Shown here piece after piece: positions 11,400-21,002 of a DNA stretch of 64,000 nt (the stretch's first letter is position 1; every line of letters begins with the position of its first letter). The DNA comes from Cryptomeria japonica. Lineage: Eukaryota; Streptophyta; Pinopsida; Cupressales; Cupressaceae. Position numbers and translations under genes: made by a program. The stretch covers positions 187,181,449-187,245,448 of the forward strand of contig NC_081411.1 of the NCBI RefSeq assembly GCF_030272615.1. Direction: 5' to 3'. The notes beneath the pieces were generated by a model. That model did not search any database. It saw nothing but the letters and a program-made list of their open reading frames with translations, and was not told the DNA's origin.

Positions 11400-11582
11400 T
11401 CGTGGCCGAGTCCTGGAGTTCGGACTCTGCAAGTTTTGCCATAACTCGCCTGACTCACGAGTCAGGCAAGTTATGGGCAAAACTCGCTAAGTCCGAGTCC
11501 CAAGTTGGCAAAACTCGACGAGCTTGGCTCGACTCGCCAACTCGGCAAAGTCGCCTGACTCGCGGCGAGTCTGGGAACTTTG
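11400..11582 (+). repeat. hAT right subterminal repeat region and terminal inverted repeat
   Basis: The region carries about a dozen GACTCG/CGAGTC/AACTCG motifs in both orientations. A near-perfect inverted repeat lies at 11441-11474 (ATAACTCGCCTGACTC against its complement, one mismatch). It ends with the terminal inverted repeat CGAGTCTGGGAACTTTG at 11566-11582. It is also noticeably richer in G+C and CpG than its surroundings. Such motifs are probable transposase binding sites. Confidence 0.8.
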
Positions 11583-11590
11583 ATATGTAT
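11583..11590. repeat. hAT target-site duplication, right copy
   Basis: ATATGTAT directly follows the right inverted repeat and is identical to 882-889. Confidence 0.85.
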
Positions 11591-11667
11591 ACATATACAT
11601 ATACATATACGTTTATGTGTATATATATATACATGTATGTATGTATGTATACGTATACATATACATA
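11591..11667. repeat. ATAC/TATG microsatellite, right part
   Basis: ACATAT, TATATA and GTATGTAT runs form the other half of the microsatellite split by the hAT insertion. Confidence 0.88.
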
Positions 11668-11671
11668 GATC

Positions 11672-11932
11672 CATAATATATTTCTTGTATCCCGGTTGAA
11701 GAAGGTCCTAGGACAACAAGTTGTTCAATGTACATAGTTGCCGCCATTTGATGATGAGGAGAAACTCATGCTAGAACTAGAGATTATCTTGGATACTAGA
11801 GAAAGAAGGTTACGAAATAGAACCATCACCGAGTTCCCAATTCAATTTAAGGGCCTACCGATGGAAGATGCCACATAGGAAAGGAAAGAAGATGTTGAGG
11901 CACTCCAGAAGGAGAGCCACACTCATATGTAA
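11672..11932 (+). pseudogene. Ty3/gypsy chromodomain and pol C-terminus (element G1, right part)
   Basis: The frame reads HNIFLVSRLKKVLGQQVVQ, a TAG, LPPFDDEEKLMLELEIILD, then TRERRLRNRTITEFPIQF and KGLPMEDAT, followed by a TAG where relatives have Trp. This is the C-terminal chromodomain-like module of plant chromovirus integrases (LETRERRLRNRTI, KWKNLPxEDATWE in relatives). It continues the pol gene at 1-780; only about eight residues between the two are replaced by the microsatellite and the hAT. The domain is thought to guide integration to particular chromatin. Confidence 0.85.
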
Positions 11933-11994
11933 AATTTATACCATTGTATTTCAATATTATCAAGATGTACAAATCAAATTTTTTGCAATCAAAT

Positions 11995-12500
11995 TATTAG
12001 AATAGGCACAAGGAAAGGGGTATGGCTGAAGGAAGCCATCACCCCAGAAGAGTAGGATGACACAAGAAGGTCAATCCTCTCTAAGTGTAATGGCTCAAGG
12101 AAGCCAATGAGGATAGCTAGGCTTAAAGAAGTTAACACCTCTCTAGATATTAAGGCTCAAGGAAGCTAGCACCCTAGTAGAGTAGGATGACACGAAGAAG
12201 GTCATTCCTCACTAAAGAATAAGGGCTCAAGGAAGCCAAAGGTGGGCAGCTCGACTTGACTCAATAAAGTCAACACCCTAAGTTAGAATAAGGGCTCAAG
12301 GAAGCCAAATGTGGGCAGCTTGGCTCGAGGAAGTCAGCACCCTAAGTAAGAAGGATGACTCAAAGAAGGTCAATCCCTTCTATAAGGGCTCAAGTAAGTC
12401 CATGTGATCAAATGGCCCAAGGAGGTTAGTCTCAACAAATGGCTCAAGGAAGCCAAACTGGTTAGGGCCCAAGGCAGCCAACCCCTCAGTCAGGCATAAT
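11995..12500 (+). repeat. GGCTCAAGGAAGCC repeat tract before the G1 polypurine tract
   Basis: GGCTCAAGGAAGCCA-type units recur irregularly, 20-60 bp apart, with linkers such as GAAGGTCAATCC, AGTCAGCACCCTAAG and GGATGACTCAAAG. The segment 12285-12606 is nearly identical to 20555-20886. It has no long ORF and occupies the non-coding stretch between pol and the 3' LTR. Confidence 0.85.
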
Positions 12501-12590
12501 TAATAGTACTTTGATTTATACATATATAGTATTACTAATTTTGATGTAGGCAAACCGAAGACAGTATATTGCTTGAGGACAAGCAAAATC

Positions 12591-12605
12591 AAGAGGGGGA
12601 AATTG
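12591..12605 (+). promoter_or_regulatory. Polypurine tract of G1
   Basis: AAGAGGGGGAAATTG abuts the LTR start TGATGTCCCC. It is the expected primer for plus-strand DNA synthesis. Confidence 0.85.
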
Positions 12606-14716
12606 TGATGTCCCCACTCTTGACGCAAGGGATCAACTTCATGAAGTCTTTGAAAGAGACAAAGTTGTAAAAGAGATAACCATATACACAGTCATACCAC
12701 ATGATCAACATCGATAATAGTATGCCGTTGGGGAATCAGTAGATACTGATACCATTTGTAGGCTACATACACAGTCTTCATATCGGATTGGGGTAGACAA
12801 TTGCGGAGGATCTGAGAATACATTGCCATCGAGGCAATAAGTTTTGATTATCTATTTCGTTCTAAGGGGGATATCGAGCATGGTAAATGCTTAACTACAT
12901 CGATTGCATTAACTAATAATAATAATCGATTAGTTATTGAAAAGATGTGATAGGGATCAATGTGACTCTCTGGGCAAATAGATACCACCATCGATTGACT
13001 CCATATATATGGGCAATCATGTCAGTAGAAAGGAGGAGAGAGAGATGAAGAATAATTTCACGAGAAAAGAGAGCTTTCATACATAAATAACAAATTGTGA
13101 CCCAGAAGTACGTAGACTGCCTGAAAATATGAATAACTCGCCTTCAACAAAGGAGCTATAGACCATTCCGTTACACACAGGGTTTGGATGCATAATTCCT
13201 CAGAGTCACAAGCACCGTGGAATCCATGATATAGTAGCACTATCAACATACAATCCAAGTATATTGAATTACAACAACATATGTCATCGGGATCATTACA
13301 ATTTATAAATTCTGCATACACTATATTTTTATTAGAAATAATAAATACGATCTGAGTCAAATTTAAGTACTTACTACAGAATAAGTAAGGGTGAGTCCTA
13401 GGTCAAGATCAGGCAAGGGACATATTATATAAGGATTTAGGACACATCTGTATATCTTAGTGTAACAAACCCTATTAAGAACATCATATGTAATACCCCT
13501 AATATTACAGTAAATCGAATAATCAAACTATTTGTTCAATCACATCAGTAATAGCAATTATCAACTTGACTATTCCCCTCATTGTAAACGAGTCAATAGG
13601 CAAACTTCTGAGACAAGTTAGGAAAGGGACATTACACCAAATTCACTGAACCAAGCTCATCATACGAAGGCACAAACTTCGAGGCACCTACCCTATTATC
13701 TATTGGTCGGAAATTCAAGAGATGACATGTGTCAATGTGTTGTAATTATTCCATTGGCTAGAAGTAGGGTTTGTTGTAACAAACCCTAATTTGGGTTTTC
13801 ATTGTTAAATCTCAGCCATTGAATCTCAAATGGATCCGAGCCATTGAATTGTACTGAGAGCATTATTAAAGGCTCAAGCTCTTCATTTGTAAAAGCTAAT
13901 ATTAGTAGGAGAAGAATAGAATAGAAGACATAATAGAAGTTAGAATAGATTAGGAGAAGGCAAAGATTGTTGCCAAACCTTGTTGTAAAGAACAATTGAT
14001 TTCATTGAAGTTATGGTGAATTAATGTGTTATTTCATCAAGTTGCATGGTCTCTGCTTCTCAATTCATTTGCTTTCATGTTGATTAGATTGAATGGAGGT
14101 GTTTATTGATTGCATTTATATGGAATCCATTTAGTCCATACCACTAGCCTCTTGCTGATTGTAAGAGTGCCTTGCGTGGTCAACTGGAATCTTATGGGCT
14201 TAACTTCCAATAGCTATACATCCATTGTTTATGTATTAACTTGAATGGTGATCAATGTTTGATGATAATGATTTGAACATCTTTGAATTATCCCTTAGAA
14301 GATTGCATTGAGCTTGTGTCAAATTGTTCAAGTCGATGGTGAGACCTTGCTCAGTAGGATTCCATCCAATCATTCACCTATCTTCTTACATTCTAGGTCT
14401 TAGAATAGACTCTCTCAACCCTTCATCTTTTGCCCTTTTTTCAACTCAAGCTAGTTTAGGATAAAAAGCATCACAAGATTGCAACATTAGATGATTGAGT
14501 TCCAGCGAGTCAAGCATTCAACAATTCAACGTTAGTCCCCTTGTGAGCCCAACATAATCACATCAAACCAACGAGCTTATCCACACGTTGTGACCCGACA
14601 TTTATAAACCTCGGAGTTGTCTCAAGTGATCCTTAAGCCAATCTTCAGCATTTGTGTAACTTTGTTCAAGAGAGATTAAGATACTTTTGGGTATTTTATT
14701 CTGTGTTCATATGTGC
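12606..14716 (+). mobile_element. 3' LTR of gypsy element G1 (about 2.1 kb)
   Basis: It starts TGATGTCCCCACTC directly after the polypurine tract. Its second half is diverged but collinear with the LTR at 16241-19681 (shared TTGAAGTTATGGTG, GTTGCATGGT, GAGCTTATCCACA and TATTTTATTCTGTGTT). A degenerate TATA (TATTAAAGG) lies near 13864. Homology stops at about 14716, where copia sequence begins, so the right end is probably truncated. ORFs inside it are short and not credible. Confidence 0.7.
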
Positions 14717-14744
14717 ATGAAAAACAAATCAACATGTATAATAA

Positions 14745-15236
14745 AAGAAAAGCTTCTAGGCTGGTTGTGTTCATAGTTTTAGATTGGGCAGGTTTTGTTG
14801 ACGATAGAAAATCCATTTCTAGATATGTTTTTCAGTCTTCGTATGGTGCAGTCACATGGACTAGTAAGAATCAATAGGCAGTTACTCTTTCCTTGACAAA
14901 AGTAGAGTATTGAGGAACAATCAAAGCAACATGTGAGGAAGTATGGCTTCAGAGGATTATTTTAGACATGTAGATGTCTCAAGCAGGGTCTTCACCCTTG
15001 TTTTGTGATAATCAAGGGTTGCTAAAAGTTGCCAAGAATCTAGACTTCCACAAGCATATGAAAAAATGTGGATCTTCATTGTCATTTCATACGAAAACTT
15101 GTAGAAGATGGATCAATGGTGTTTTAGTATTGTCCAATTGAGGACCACATTGCAGACATTCCTACGAAGTACGTGATTTTTAACAAATTTCCAAAATTTT
15201 GGGACAAACTTGTTGTAATTCGTAGAGTGATCATTA
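14745..15236 (+). pseudogene. Ty1/copia RNase H and pol C-terminus
   Basis: The translation contains the copia RNase H core: LDWAGFVDDRKSIS, VTWTSKNQ followed by a TAG, LSLTKVEY, CEEVWLQRIILDM and SPLFCDNQGLLKVAKN. The HxHFIR-like region and the ADI motif follow in other frames. There are several stops and frameshifts. It ends just before a polypurine run and a short LTR. Only the last quarter of pol is present, with no RT, integrase or gag. Confidence 0.88.
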
Positions 15237-15465
15237 AGGGAGGGTATTAAAGTAATGTTGTAATTTTAGTTTATAATGGTCAAATAAGTTGTTAGGATAG
15301 GCTTTAAGAATATTCTATTATTCTTTTTAGATAGGTTCTTATCCTCCACTTTTTTAATTGTTGATCTCATTCTATAGGATAAATCTTTGGTAAATCCTAT
15401 CTAAGGAGACTTTTGCTCCTTTGTTAATATCAAATATCTTGGTAATCATTCTCTGTGTTATTACA
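15237..15465 (+). mobile_element. Copia polypurine tract and short 3' LTR
   Basis: AAGGGAGGGTATTAAAG (15237-15252) is followed by an LTR from TGTTGTAATTTTAG (15256) to TTATTACA (15465), 210 bp. This is a normal size for small copia LTRs. No second copy is seen in the window. Confidence 0.65.
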
Positions 15466-16240
15466 TTCGTTATCATATGAAGTCCTTTACTTCCATGAAT
15501 AGCCATTACTTTTAGGATACCACTGGTTGTTGTAGTTGTTTCTTTAATTCCGTGTAGGTCTATAGTTATTGAGTTGTGGATCCATGTATTATCATGCGTC
15601 CATAATGATTTCCTCCATGATTCTGGTCATTAACAAATATGTTATTTTTAAAAGGGCAAAACACTTTTGACCCGAACCTATGAACTAGTGAGGTCACAAA
15701 TGGGACCTCATCCTTGCAATAAACACTCAACAATAACACTTCGATTGGGTTTGAATCTTTGTGGCAAGAACTACAATATCACAATTTGGCCATCACACTA
15801 TGCCTATGGTGGCTCTTTCACCATGATGTTGATGACTATGTAGTGTATCATTTTCTGTGTCTGGAACCTTGTTTCGCTCCACCATTTGTTTGCACTTGTT
15901 TTGTTGGCTCATGAAGAGAATTAGTTGTCTTCTCTTTTATCTCTACATCTTGTTCCTGTTGTTTCTCCTCTTATTGATTGGTGCAATCTTTTGTAGACTC
16001 TTGAATTTTCCCTCACTTTTGGATTTCATTGAATTTAAATGTAAATTTTTTTCTTCTATACCAAAGCTTCATGAACTTCATTGGCACATTAATGTTTATT
16101 GTTCACAAAGATTGCAACCAATGATAACAAAAACAATATCCAACCCATCCATACATCAATCTTTTTCTTTTGAATATGTCAATTAAATTGAAGGATTGAA
16201 GATTTCTTCCTTAGAGCAAAAGTACATGCCATTGTACTTG
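15466..16240. other. No recognisable feature
   Basis: Sequence of ordinary composition between the copia LTR and the next LTR. A 109-codon ORF (15857-16186) is Leu/Phe-rich and matches nothing I recognise. Confidence 0.4.
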
Positions 16241-16739
16241 TGATGTTTTCACACATCACCCCATTGCAAATGGTGACCCCCTCTTTTCGCTGAATAAACC
16301 AAGTCTTTTGTGGTTAGTGTCATCTCCCAACCCTAAGGATTGAGCTGTCAGTCTAGATTTTGACTTTTGGAGGTGACGAAATGCCTAAGTGTGGAATGGA
16401 TTTTAAAGAGTATAGAGCCTTGATAGTCGTCAAGTCGAGAATTAGGGTTTTCAAAGTATTATCAAACTGCATTGTGTTTATTGATTATCGTTTGAACTTT
16501 GCATTTTGTTACCTTATGATTTGATTGATACTTGTAAGATTACAATATTTTCTTGTCTTTTTAGGATTGATGCAAGAACAAGATTTTGGATGTTGAGAAG
16601 AGGACTTCGTTGAGTGGATGGTATCATTGTTTAAGGAAGAGAATGCAATGGTCGAACAAGGAATGCATAGGTAGAGGAATGGAATGATGGATATTTGGTT
16701 AAGTGTCAAGATAACCCTGAGAATTGATATGAAGAAATG

Positions 16740-18060
16740 AAAGAGAAATAGCCAAAATTTGGCGTTGTCTGCAAAAATTCCTCCCCTGGGGTAAAAATGC
16801 GCCCTAGATCAAGGAACTCAATGTTTGATGATATAATGACTTGGAATGATGAAAATTGATTAAAGGGGAGCTTGGACAAAGTCTATCCAAAGGGAGTCAG
16901 CGTGGAAGAATTCAGTGTTGCAACGAAAAATATTTCCAAGTCAGAAATTGCTGGTGGCAGAGGATAAATCAAAATGAAAAGGCAAATTTTGGCTAAGGCA
17001 AGGAAAATTCCAACTTACCCATGAATTTGTGCCCAAGAGTAGGAATCCCTCACCATGGAGGATTTGCGCCATCACCATAAATTCCTCCTCCTCCCCTAAA
17101 TTGCGCCCAAGGAAGCAAGTCAGTAGATCAACATCGTCCTCAGGGTCTAATTTGCACTCTGAAAGTTAATACAAGGCAGGAAGTGGGAATTTCTTCCAAG
17201 GTGAGGAAAGGGCCTAGCAGTGATGATTTTTGAGTGCTTCTGACAAACTTACTATTTTTAGTAAATGTCACCGTGTCTCCTTTTGGCCTAATTTTGAGTT
17301 TGGGCACACTTACTATTTTCAGCAATTTATGTTTTTAGTAAGTCTATTTTTGGTCTACAAATGAACGTCGACAATGAAGGAATATGAGTATCTAGATCCA
17401 AGACTAGTGAAATGAACGACTGAAGCGGAAATAATGAAAATTTGACTAAGGCAGTGAAATTTTGGTTAAGGCATGTAAAAATCCTCCTCCACCCTCAAAG
17501 TTCGCCCAAGGAAGCCCCCTGGAGCGCAAATATCAAGGAGGGAAGGATTCTTCCTCAATTCAACAATTCTCCTCCATCCCCAAAATGTGTCGAAGAATCC
17601 TCCATGGGCAGAAAGATTCTTCCTCAAATCCAAAATTCCTCCTTCAGGGTCAAAGTGCGCCCATGCATGGCATAAAAACCTAAATTTGGCTATGGTAAAA
17701 CTTCTTCTCCAAGGCTCTCAAATGTGTTAAAGAACTTAGTGATATGGAGCAAAATTTGGCTAAGTATGGATAAATTCCTTGACCCCCTCCAAAATGCGCC
17801 CACCTCTCAAATGGGATGAAATGACCAAAACTTCATTAAGTGTGGAGAAATTCCTTCTCCCAGGCTCAGGTGTGGTCATGAGCGCAATTCCACCATGTGC
17901 AAGGATTTTGTCGCAAGGATAAATCCTCCTCCAATGCCCAAGTGTGCTCCCTGGCATAAATCCTCTCCTCTGTCAAGGATAAACGTCAAAGAACAAGAAT
18001 CCCTCCCCCATGCTTAGAATGCGCCCATGGAAGAGAGGTGACTGGAGACATAAAATTGAA
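16740..18060 (+). repeat. Degenerate repeats with a TGCGCCCA core
   Basis: Roughly a dozen loosely similar units have the plan AAATTCCTCCTCC, a short spacer, then AAATGCGCCCAAGG. Clear cores are near 16797, 17100, 17500, 17655, 17805 and 18018. Spacing is irregular and the units are strongly diverged. Confidence 0.7.
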
Positions 18061-18846
18061 TTCCTAAGGAGATATTTTGATAAAACATGGCATTCTTGAC
18101 AAGTCAGAAAATGACAAAACATCAAGGATTCATCTATCCAATCCAAAGACAACATCAAGACATCAGGAAGCATGGGGACCCAGGGTGAAGAAGTCTAATT
18201 CAAGACAATCCAGTTCAAGGCATTCGAGGTTCAAGACCTCAAAGATTAAAGTTCAAGTACAAATGTAGAAGGAAGAATTTCCTCTGGAAATCCAAGATCA
18301 AAAGTTAGAAGGAAAAGACTCAAGGAATGATAGTCGTCAAGAAGGAAATATATTCCAATAAGGCAAGTTCTCGAAACCAAGTATGTGGAAAGAAGAAAAT
18401 GATCAAGGAAGGATAATTTCAAAAGAGTTAATCAAAGTTAGAACCTTGGTTCAGATGATGCAATTTGGGAATATAATCCATCACAATTAGTCAAAATGGA
18501 ATATTCGTGATGAGTTACTTGGTCCACATGTCGAGGTGGCGCTTTGTCACCTTCTCCAGCCAATCAAATGTCCCCCAATCGACATATCTAGATTCAATGA
18601 ATCTGACCTATCCAAGAAAGCTTATAGAAGCCAAATTTCACGATGCAATAACCTTCTATTTTATTATTGGTTTATATTTAAGAGAAGGACAAGTGTCCCC
18701 ATATGCAATTTTCCCATTGGTCGACTTGGCCCCACTTTTCTATTCCATAGAAGCTATTGTGAGTAAAACCCTAATTATGGTTCCATCTTGTAATCTCGGC
18801 CCTTGATTTCAAATCAATCTTGGTTGTTCATTTGTGGGAGGAGCTC

Positions 18847-18854
18847 TATAAAAG
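18847..18854 (+). promoter_or_regulatory. TATA box in the long LTR
   Basis: TATAAAAG follows GGAGCTC and precedes GCCCTGCC. It sits about 830 bp before the proposed LTR end, consistent with an LTR promoter. Confidence 0.6.
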
Positions 18855-20150
18855 GCCCTGCCTTCTCATTTCTAATTCATAGTTAGCTCATTAGAAGTAG
18901 AGAGCTCTTGCTCTTAGAGTAGAAGTAGAGTAGGAGGAGGAGAAGACATTGTTGCATGACTTGGAGAAATAAAACTTGATTACATTGAAGTTATGGTGTA
19001 TTCATGTCTAATTCAACTTGTTGCATGGTGTTCCTTTCATTTCAGAAATTGTTAGAAGTGCATTAATGTTAATGGAGAATGTGACAATGTTTGATGAATT
19101 TCAATGATTCATACTTTTTGCACTTAGATAATTTCTATTTGCATGAGTCTCTTTTTATATGGATGGTTAACTTCAATTGTTGAATATGCATTGTTCGTTA
19201 TGATATGAAAATCCTTTGCATAGTCCTTGGAAGATTGCACTAGTTCTTGTGGAGTTGTAGTTGACCTTGGCAAAGCAGAACTTGGTTTATTTGGAATTTG
19301 TCCATTAGAGCACTGTCCATTGATATCATCGTCCTTACGAATAGATTTAGATCCTTCTAACCCTTTCCCCTTTAATTTCAGTTCATTTCGGTTGTGTCTA
19401 TTCGAAGAAGAAGCATCATGAGATTGCAATATTCGATGAAGAAGTTCCGGCGAGCATTGCAGAAGAAGTGAAGAACGATTCAAACGTATGTCCTTTTGTG
19501 TTACTAGCATATCAAAATGACCATTGAGCTTATCCACATGTCAAGACCTGACAGAGAAGAACCTTGGAGTCACCTATATCATCTTTCGCAATCTTGGCAT
19601 ACATGGGATTTTTCTCAAGAGAGGATAAGATACCTTGATATTTTATTCTGTGTTGGTGTGGTCATAAAACACTCATCGACAAAATCAGCCCTAGGAGGGC
19701 ATGAACATCAAATCGTTCATTTTCACAAGTGAAGAAATTCAAGCTGACCGGAACCAGTATGAACTTTCAAGTGTCAAATCAGAGATATCTTAGATCTCTT
19801 ATATGTCGAAAATCCAAAAAAAGTAGAGAAGTTCAGAAAATCGAAAAAAAAGTGAAAAGAATCCAACATCCAAAAAACGGTGAAAATCAGAAAATTCAAA
19901 AAGAGATTTCTCAACGGAGCAGTCACATTTTCATGGCAAAAATGATCAAGAAGTTGATATTCTTCAGCTTTGGTGGAATTTGAATGCGCAACTACATCCA
20001 TGCAGCTTGTCAGAATTCGCATTACTGGGAAAATGTAGGATTCATGAGACTAGCACACATGATGAGATGGATTGCCTAACATTCTTGTTGAGGATAGAAC
20101 TAGTCTTATAAGGAAAAATCTTCTTCTTTTGGGATATTCCAAAACCAGAA

Positions 20151-20504
20151 TTGTGCATAAAGCTTGACAACGAGGTCAATGGAAATGATCCTTTCTCAAG
20201 ATTCAAGTTGAGAATTCAGAGTCAGATTGAGATTGGTAATATACGGCTCGAAGGTGTGCTGCTTCCCCACTGGTGTCAGATTCACAATGCACCTCACTCA
20301 GAATTCAATTGTCCAATATGTGAAGAGGCTATCTACCAAGCTAGATATCAATTCGGATTATCAGAATTACCAAGGAAATGCATTTGGAACGAACATCTTA
20401 GTCCCGCATCAAAAGAACAAAGCATTGTAACATCATCAGGTTGTGAAGGAAGAAAATTAGAAGAAGATAGTACAAAGCTTGCGGGGAAGCTGAAAGCAAT
20501 TTAA
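20151..20504 (+). pseudogene. gag-like fragment with a Cys/His motif
   Basis: A 117-residue open frame contains WCQIHNAPHSEFNCPIC, a Cys-His-His-Cys-Cys arrangement resembling the zinc-binding region of some plant gypsy gag proteins. It lies between the long LTR and the GGCTCAAGGAAGCC tract, where gag would be. RT and integrase are absent, so the element has lost pol. Function is inferred from motif and position only. Confidence 0.4.
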
Positions 20505-20549
20505 TTTACATTAACACAAATACACAAGATAGTACAAAGCTTGCCAGGA

Positions 20550-20886
20550 AGTCAACACCCTAAGTAAGAATAAGGGCTCAAGGAAGCCAAATGTGGGCAG
20601 CTTGACTTGGGGAAGTCAGCACCCTTAGTAAGAAGGATGACTCAAAGAAGGTCAATCCCTTCTATAAGGGCTCAAGTAAGTCCATGTGATCAAATGGCCC
20701 AAGGAGGTCAGTCTCAACAAATGGCTCAAGGAAGCCAAATAGGTATGGGCTCAAGGCAGCCAACCCCAGTCAGGCATAATTAACATTACTTTGATTTATA
20801 TATATATAGTATTACTAATTTTGATGCAGGCAAACAGAAGACAGTATATTGCTCGAGGACAAGCAAAATCAAGAGGGGGAGAACTG
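20550..20886 (+). repeat. Second copy of the GGCTCAAGGAAGCC tract with polypurine tract
   Basis: It matches 12285-12606 closely, including the final GAGGACAAGCAAAATC and the polypurine run AAGAGGGGGAG at 20871. Differences are a few substitutions and small indels. It shows that this unit and G1 belong to one family. Confidence 0.88.
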
Positions 20887-21002
20887 TGATGTCCCCACTC
20901 TTGACGCAAGGGATCAACTTCGTTTATGCACCTTGTCAGAATTTGCATTACTGGGAAAATGTAGGATTCATGAGACTAGCACACATAATGAGATGCATTG
21001 TG
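20887..21002 (+). mobile_element. LTR start fused to duplicated internal sequence
   Basis: The first 35 bp (TGATGTCCCCACTCTTG and on) equal the G1 LTR start. Then the sequence switches abruptly to a copy of 20012-20078 (CAGAATTTGCATTACTGGG, CATGAGACTAGCACACAT). The rest of the LTR is missing. This is a rearrangement junction at about 20922. Confidence 0.75.

Larger units (their letters stand above)
890..11582 (-). mobile_element. hAT-superfamily DNA transposon, about 10.7 kb, with internal extra coding unit
   Basis: The element is bounded by a perfect 17-bp terminal inverted repeat (CAAAGTTCCCAGACTCG at 890-906, its complement at 11566-11582) and by an 8-bp target duplication. Both ends are rich in short GACTCG/CGAGTC motifs, the kind of subterminal repeat to which hAT transposases bind. 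The transposase gene (1224-4081, minus) has BED, DUF659 and hATC domains. At 10.7 kb the element is much longer than usual for a hAT. The excess is the 4716-11253 block, which holds a long plus-strand coding region of unknown function and may be a nested retroelement. The element sits inside a microsatellite inside the gypsy element G1. Confidence 0.88.
16241..19681 (+). mobile_element. Long gypsy-type LTR (putative 5' LTR of a deleted G1 relative)
   Basis: The proposed start is TGATGTTTTCACACATCA (16241) and the proposed end is CTCATCGACA (19681). The second half aligns with the G1 LTR. A TATA box (TATAAAAG) lies at 18847-18854, about 40 bp before a transcribed-looking leader. The internal part (16740-18060) is an array of GCGCCCA-containing units. 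The borders are inferred from LTR-like ends and homology, and no target duplication was found. At about 3.4 kb it would be a long LTR. Confidence 0.55.

Noticed and set aside
11995-12500. A CRISPR-like array.
   Set aside because: Repeat spacing is irregular, there are no uniform spacers, and the genome is clearly eukaryotic.
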